From positions 310,001-374,000 of the forward strand of contig WBMZ01008618.1 of assembly GCA_013400975.1 (NCBI GenBank): a DNA stretch of 64,000 nt, written 5' to 3'. Source of the stretch: Atrichornis clamosus (lineage: Eukaryota > Chordata > Aves > Passeriformes > Menuridae). The position numbers were made by a program, and so were the translations under genes. This document shows positions 60,181-64,000 of this stretch, piece after piece (position 1 is the first letter of the stretch; every line of letters begins with the position of its first letter). Under the pieces are notes generated by a model. That model was not told where the DNA came from. It ran no database searches and saw only the letters and a program-made list of their open reading frames with translations.

Positions 60181-61839
60181 AACAATTTGGTTTTCTTTCG
60201 AAGAAAGTTGCCGTTAACACGGTTTCAGCTGAGCATAGGTGAGCACGGTGTTGAAAATTAGGCTGCCAACACAATTACAGTGTGGTGTAAAAAACCCCCA
60301 GTGTCATCAGCTTGTTTATGACCTCAGTAAAAACAAACCCCAGACCTGAACAATTACGCTAATTCTGCTTTGATTTACAGCAATGACAACCAGCACCGTG
60401 CTGCCAGAGCTGCCTGGTGCGTGTGCCCGAGGAGCCAGCAGGGATCTCATGGGGCTCTCTGAAATGTTTTTCCTTAATGGTTCATTGAGATTTGGGTTCT
60501 GGTTAGCATAACTCCCACTTTGGGTTATCTCCTCCAGCCGTGGGTAATGTGAGCCCACTGACTTGTTACAACAAGTGGGGAGAATGCAAGTTTGGAGAGC
60601 TGCACCCCCTGACATGGGGTATCAGTGGTCCAGGGCAGATGGCAAAGGAACAGATTGTTAATATTGTTGTTTGCTCTAATTGCAGGCCATAGTAGGGCTG
60701 TTCTCTCCTTGTCCTGGGCAGTGGTCAGGCAGGGAGGCAGAGGAGACTGGTTTGGCCCATTTTGCCTCTGTGGTCTCTGCAAGACCCTGCCAGCAAAGTT
60801 TAAGCTGTGCTGGCCCTTCCTCAAATCCTCGAGCCACTCTGAGACCGGTCCCCTGCTGCACCAACACACCTGTGAGAATGGTGGAGACACCAAGAGCACC
60901 TTCAGCCCTCCAAAGGTGCTGAGCCACCTGGATCTAAAAGCTTTCTGTGGATGAAAAGGCTGTTTCACAGCAATTGCTATTTACACTTTCAATTGTTAAA
61001 AAGGAGTTACAATTGAAAAGCAAGGGAGCCCTCCGAGACCTTCTCCAGGTATCCTCCTAACAGAGAGTTTCGAGGTCTGGCTGATTAAGCTGTCAGGGAC
61101 CGAGGGGTGTGTGTATATCTATTTTATTTCCATACCCACACAGGTGCTTGCATGGGCAGGGAGGTGCTGTGGAGGCCCTGAGCTCTCTCTGGGTGCTCCG
61201 GGGAAGGCACCACAGGGCTCCTGCACGGGCTGGGTTGGGGGTCCAGCGAGTAAATCACTCCAGCAGTGTCACCTCCTCAGGGCACCCTGGCTAAAGCCTC
61301 CTGGGCCTTCTTGCCCAGTGCTGATTTTGCAGCACTGCCCAAACTGCAGTTCATGGTCACTTGCCTCTGTGGGATTCAGCTGCATTTGCTCTTGCTCAGA
61401 TAAATCAGAGGAAGCGGCTCCTGCCCTGGAGATCCCCCAGTGCCGCTGGATGAGGAGCATTGTCCCCTGGCCATGCTGCTGCAGCTGAGCCCACTCGCCC
61501 ACCTCCACACCCCGGGCAGTGCTGAGCATGTGGATGAACTCCCCCCCTTAATATGCCGTGAGTCATTTCAACCCTTGGAACAATTTCTGGATCCCTGGTA
61601 ATGGTCTGTCTCCTTGCAGGAAAACGATTTGGGAAAGGCTGCCCTTCACTCTCAGGTTTTCAAGTGACCTTTTTTGTTCTCTGACAGAAGGATAACATCA
61701 CAAAAATTAGTGTGATAGTTTTTGTTGTTTGGGGGTTTATGATGCAATATACATTGGCTGGTGTGAAAGTTCCCCTCGCTCGGCGCAGCCCCTGTGTGCT
61801 CTGCCAAGCAGTCTCTGAGTGATGGGGTTACAATGGCAT
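60181..61839. other. Non-genic unique sequence
   Basis: No gene is supported. GC-richer sequence at 60620-60950 and 61140-61540 yields overlapping frames of up to 147 codons on both strands without domains. Confidence 0.6.
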
Positions 61840-62020
61840 GTCCTGCTCTAACGAGTTTATACACAAACAGTTATTATTTCTCAATAAATGCATGCTATTA
61901 AGTGCTATCAAACTTCTACAGATATTATTATAACATTGGATGAAAAGCATTAGAAAAGGCTGAACTCTCACCTGGGAAGAGGCACATAATGCAAATGAAC
62001 AGAGCTGCATTTCTTTACCA
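61840..62020. promoter_or_regulatory. AT-rich block, possible conserved noncoding element
   Basis: The block contains AACAGTTATTATTTCTC, AATAAATGCATGCTATTAAG, CAGATATTATTATAACATTGG and ATAATGCAAATGAAC with an octamer ATGCAAAT near 61990. There is no long open frame or simple repeat. Confidence 0.32.
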
Positions 62021-62199
62021 CTTTATTGCCTCACAAACACACAGCTTGTAGGAGTCCTTCAGGAAACTCCCTGTTCACAACTCTGTTTTATTTCCAAATA
62101 CCACTAAAGGAACAGTTTTTTCCCTCAAGGTAATTGCATAACTTCCTTCTGTTTCACACTAAAAAGGCACCATGCACATCAATGGACTGCAGAGCATGT
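62021..62199. other. Non-genic spacer
   Basis: Ordinary unique sequence between two AT-rich blocks; no gene or repeat is seen. Confidence 0.5.
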
Positions 62200-62520
62200 T
62201 TAGATATCTCTTACCCTTAGCTAATGATGTTGAGTAGATCAATCAGGGGCAGAGAGTAATTTGTTTTTTTCTTCCTTATAGACGATCTTGATCTTTCTCT
62301 GAGGGGAATGACCTTGACTTGGTAATGCAGCTAAACTGGGAAAGCTGTTTTGCTATTCAAACTGAATTTAGACTAGCTAAATAAATAGCAGGCAAAAGAA
62401 CAAATCTTTTCCCTTAAATAAATGTAAGATATTAAGACCTGGCTTTGCAGTGATTGTAGTCTAATACACAGCTTGCTGAGAGGCGGTATTTTGCTTGTGT
62501 CTCTAACCTTGAATTTTCCA
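62200..62520. promoter_or_regulatory. Possible conserved noncoding element
   Basis: The block contains TAGCTAATGATGTTGAG, GTAGATCAATCAGGGGC, GACGATCTTGATCTTTC, AATGACCTTGACTTGGTAATG and AGACTAGCTAAATAAATAGC. The TGACCTTGA word (near 62309) is an extended monomeric nuclear-receptor half-site (TCAAGGTCA on the minus strand), the consensus for SF1/ERR/LRH1-type receptors. Function is inferred. Confidence 0.35.
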
Positions 62521-62644
62521 TTCATCTCTGTGGAAATGCTTCCTTTTTACTACACATTTTGTGCACACAAAGAACAGTTTAAAACTTACATGACATGGTC
62601 AATCAGAGATACCTAACTGGCTCTTTGGAAAACATGAATTGTGC

Positions 62645-62666
62645 TTTTTTTTTTTTTTTTTTTTTT
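62645..62666. repeat. Poly-T tract (22 bases)
   Basis: The longest homopolymer in the window. It could be the tail of a minus-strand retroposon, but no element body is recognisable beside it. Confidence 0.92.
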
Positions 62667-63060
62667 GTTAATACAAACACAAAACAAGTCAGTGGCACCA
62701 CATTAATCATTCAAGCCGATTGGAAACTCTCCAAGAACCCGCTGAGTTAAAAAAAACCCAAACAACTAAACAAAAACCCCACACACTTTGATAAGAGCCA
62801 ACTGGGAATGAGATTCTTTTTTTCCTCTAAGTTTCAAAAAGAACAACAACAAAAACATAATTCGAAGAATTGGCAAGCAAACAAATTGAACTATCATGGC
62901 CGGTTGTAAGGGCCATGCTTTGGCTCTGGAGAAACGATTCATAAATATTCATTAGCCTGGGGAAACATGAAAAACAGGATTAGACTTGTTCGTGGGAGTT
63001 CATCTTTAGGGTCAATGCTAGGGTGAAAGAGCCAAGACAGGCAAATTGCAGTTTTATAAC
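62667..63060. promoter_or_regulatory. AT-rich block, possible conserved noncoding element
   Basis: Two motif-rich parts, ACATTAATCATTCAAGCCG near 62700 and CGATTCATAAATATTCATTAG near 62935, flank an A-rich, low-complexity stretch (62750-62880). No open frame. Homeodomain and POU-like words suggest regulation, but this is weak evidence. Confidence 0.28.
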
Positions 63061-64000
63061 GTATTTCCCAAGACAGACAAGATCTGCAGTCTTCTCTCTT
63101 AAAAACAAAAGGAAAAAAACAGCCTCAAAAGACAGCAAAAAAGCATTTTCATTTCTTTACGCAGCAGAGATGCTGTCTCAGCTCAGGCACACCTTGTGTG
63201 CTCCCCAAGTGCCAGGGGAGAGGAATGGCTCTGGCTGTCCCCCCAGGGCTCAGTGTGGCCTGTCCCCGTGCCCTGGCCTGTCCCCACAGACCGTGGCACC
63301 GCTCCCGTGCTGTGTTTGACATTTCTGAGGTTGCCTTATCCCTCTCATCGCTGGGATGTGGGATGTCCCTGGCGGTTGGTGCCTGTGGTGTGTTGTAGCT
63401 CTGTACAGAAATTGGGGTTTTGCTGTAGGAAAATAACCCATGGTTTTGTAGCTGGCAGGGCTGCTCCTGAAGTCCTTCCACACAAAGTCAGTGCACAGCA
63501 GAGAGTTAACGAGCTCAAAAGGCAGATAGGATGGGAAGAGTCCACAACACTTCCAGGAACCACCCCCAGCTTGCCAGGGGAATAGAAAACGACTGTGACC
63601 TCTGGCAAGAGGGCCACGAGCTTGAAGATGTCCATATGTCACCTATCCCAGCTAGAGCTGAGATGAAGAGAAGTGATTGTCAGGGAAATGCAGCCAGGTC
63701 CAGATGATAACTCAACACTGTAGGACTTGGAGCCACTGCCCTCCTCTGCTTCCCGGGAAAGGCTGTTCTGTTTACTCTGCATCTCTTGGTTGCCTGTTTA
63801 GAAGGTGACATTGGTATTGCCTGTTGCCAAATGTGTGTGTAATTCCTTAGCAATTGCTCTCCACTGCCAGGATGGATGGCTGTGTGCTGCCATGAGTCAC
63901 AGGCTGGCATTAGCAGCACCACTGTGGAATCTGTGAGTGAGCCCCTGTCCTCACAGGAACGGAAAAGTACAGCATGACTAGAACCAACTGAAAAATCAGC
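63061..64000. other. Non-genic sequence at window end
   Basis: A GC-richer patch at 63180-63420 gives overlapping frames of up to 130 codons on both strands, none with a domain. No gene enters the window from this side. Confidence 0.6.

Noticed and set aside
62645..62666. Poly-T as the tail of a minus-strand retrocopy
   Set aside because: No gene-like or SINE-like body is recognisable on its 3' side, and no flanking target duplication is visible.
1..64000. CRISPR arrays, operons, phage or bacterial mobile elements, tRNA and rRNA genes
   Set aside because: No regularly spaced repeats, no gene packing, no cloverleaf or rRNA core sequence was found; the sequence is vertebrate in character.

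Overview
This window looks like nuclear DNA from a bird, read from inside a large gene desert or a very long intron. The best taxonomic mark is a 69-base fragment at 2695-2763 that matches the 3' end of the avian CR1 LINE, inserted on the minus strand. Base composition, scattered homopolymer tracts, low CpG outside a few GC patches, and the absence of any bacterial-type gene packing all fit a vertebrate genome. I cannot name the species, chromosome or flanking genes.

No protein-coding gene, tRNA, rRNA or snRNA can be supported. Open reading frames of 60-180 codons are numerous but overlap on both strands and in several frames, show no recognisable domains, and occur at about chance frequency. 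Two scraps of former or possible coding sequence deserve mention. One is a decayed reverse-transcriptase-like patch from a non-CR1 LINE at about 9937-10120. The other is an exon-like 145-base segment at 32331-32475 with acceptor and donor signals but an in-frame stop.

Region by region: 1-9.9 kb is mixed unique sequence with the CR1 tail, G-rich tracts and AT-rich blocks. 10-18.5 kb is mixed sequence with a pyrimidine-rich patch near 13.3 kb. 18.5-21.6 kb holds three successive AT-rich, motif-rich blocks. 23.4-28.7 kb alternates AT-rich blocks with a GC patch at 24.7 kb and ends in the densest block, 28180-28660. 28.7-43 kb is sparser, with blocks near 36.4, 37.8 and 39.2 kb and a GC patch at 42.2 kb. 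43.6-57 kb contains two copies of a palindromic element, a nuclear-receptor/AP-1/TCF/SOX motif cluster at 54.06-54.26 kb and a compact CpG island at 54.48-54.62 kb. 59.3-63 kb is again rich in AT-rich blocks.

The most interesting observation is the pair of imperfect palindromes at 43601-43733 and 56735-56872. They are about three quarters identical to each other, share a foldback structure, and belong to no family I can name from sequence alone. They look like an old palindromic repeat, of the general kind represented by the Eulor/UCON/MER repeats, preserved in a putative regulatory landscape. My reading of the AT-rich blocks as conserved enhancers is inference from composition and motifs; no alignment was available.
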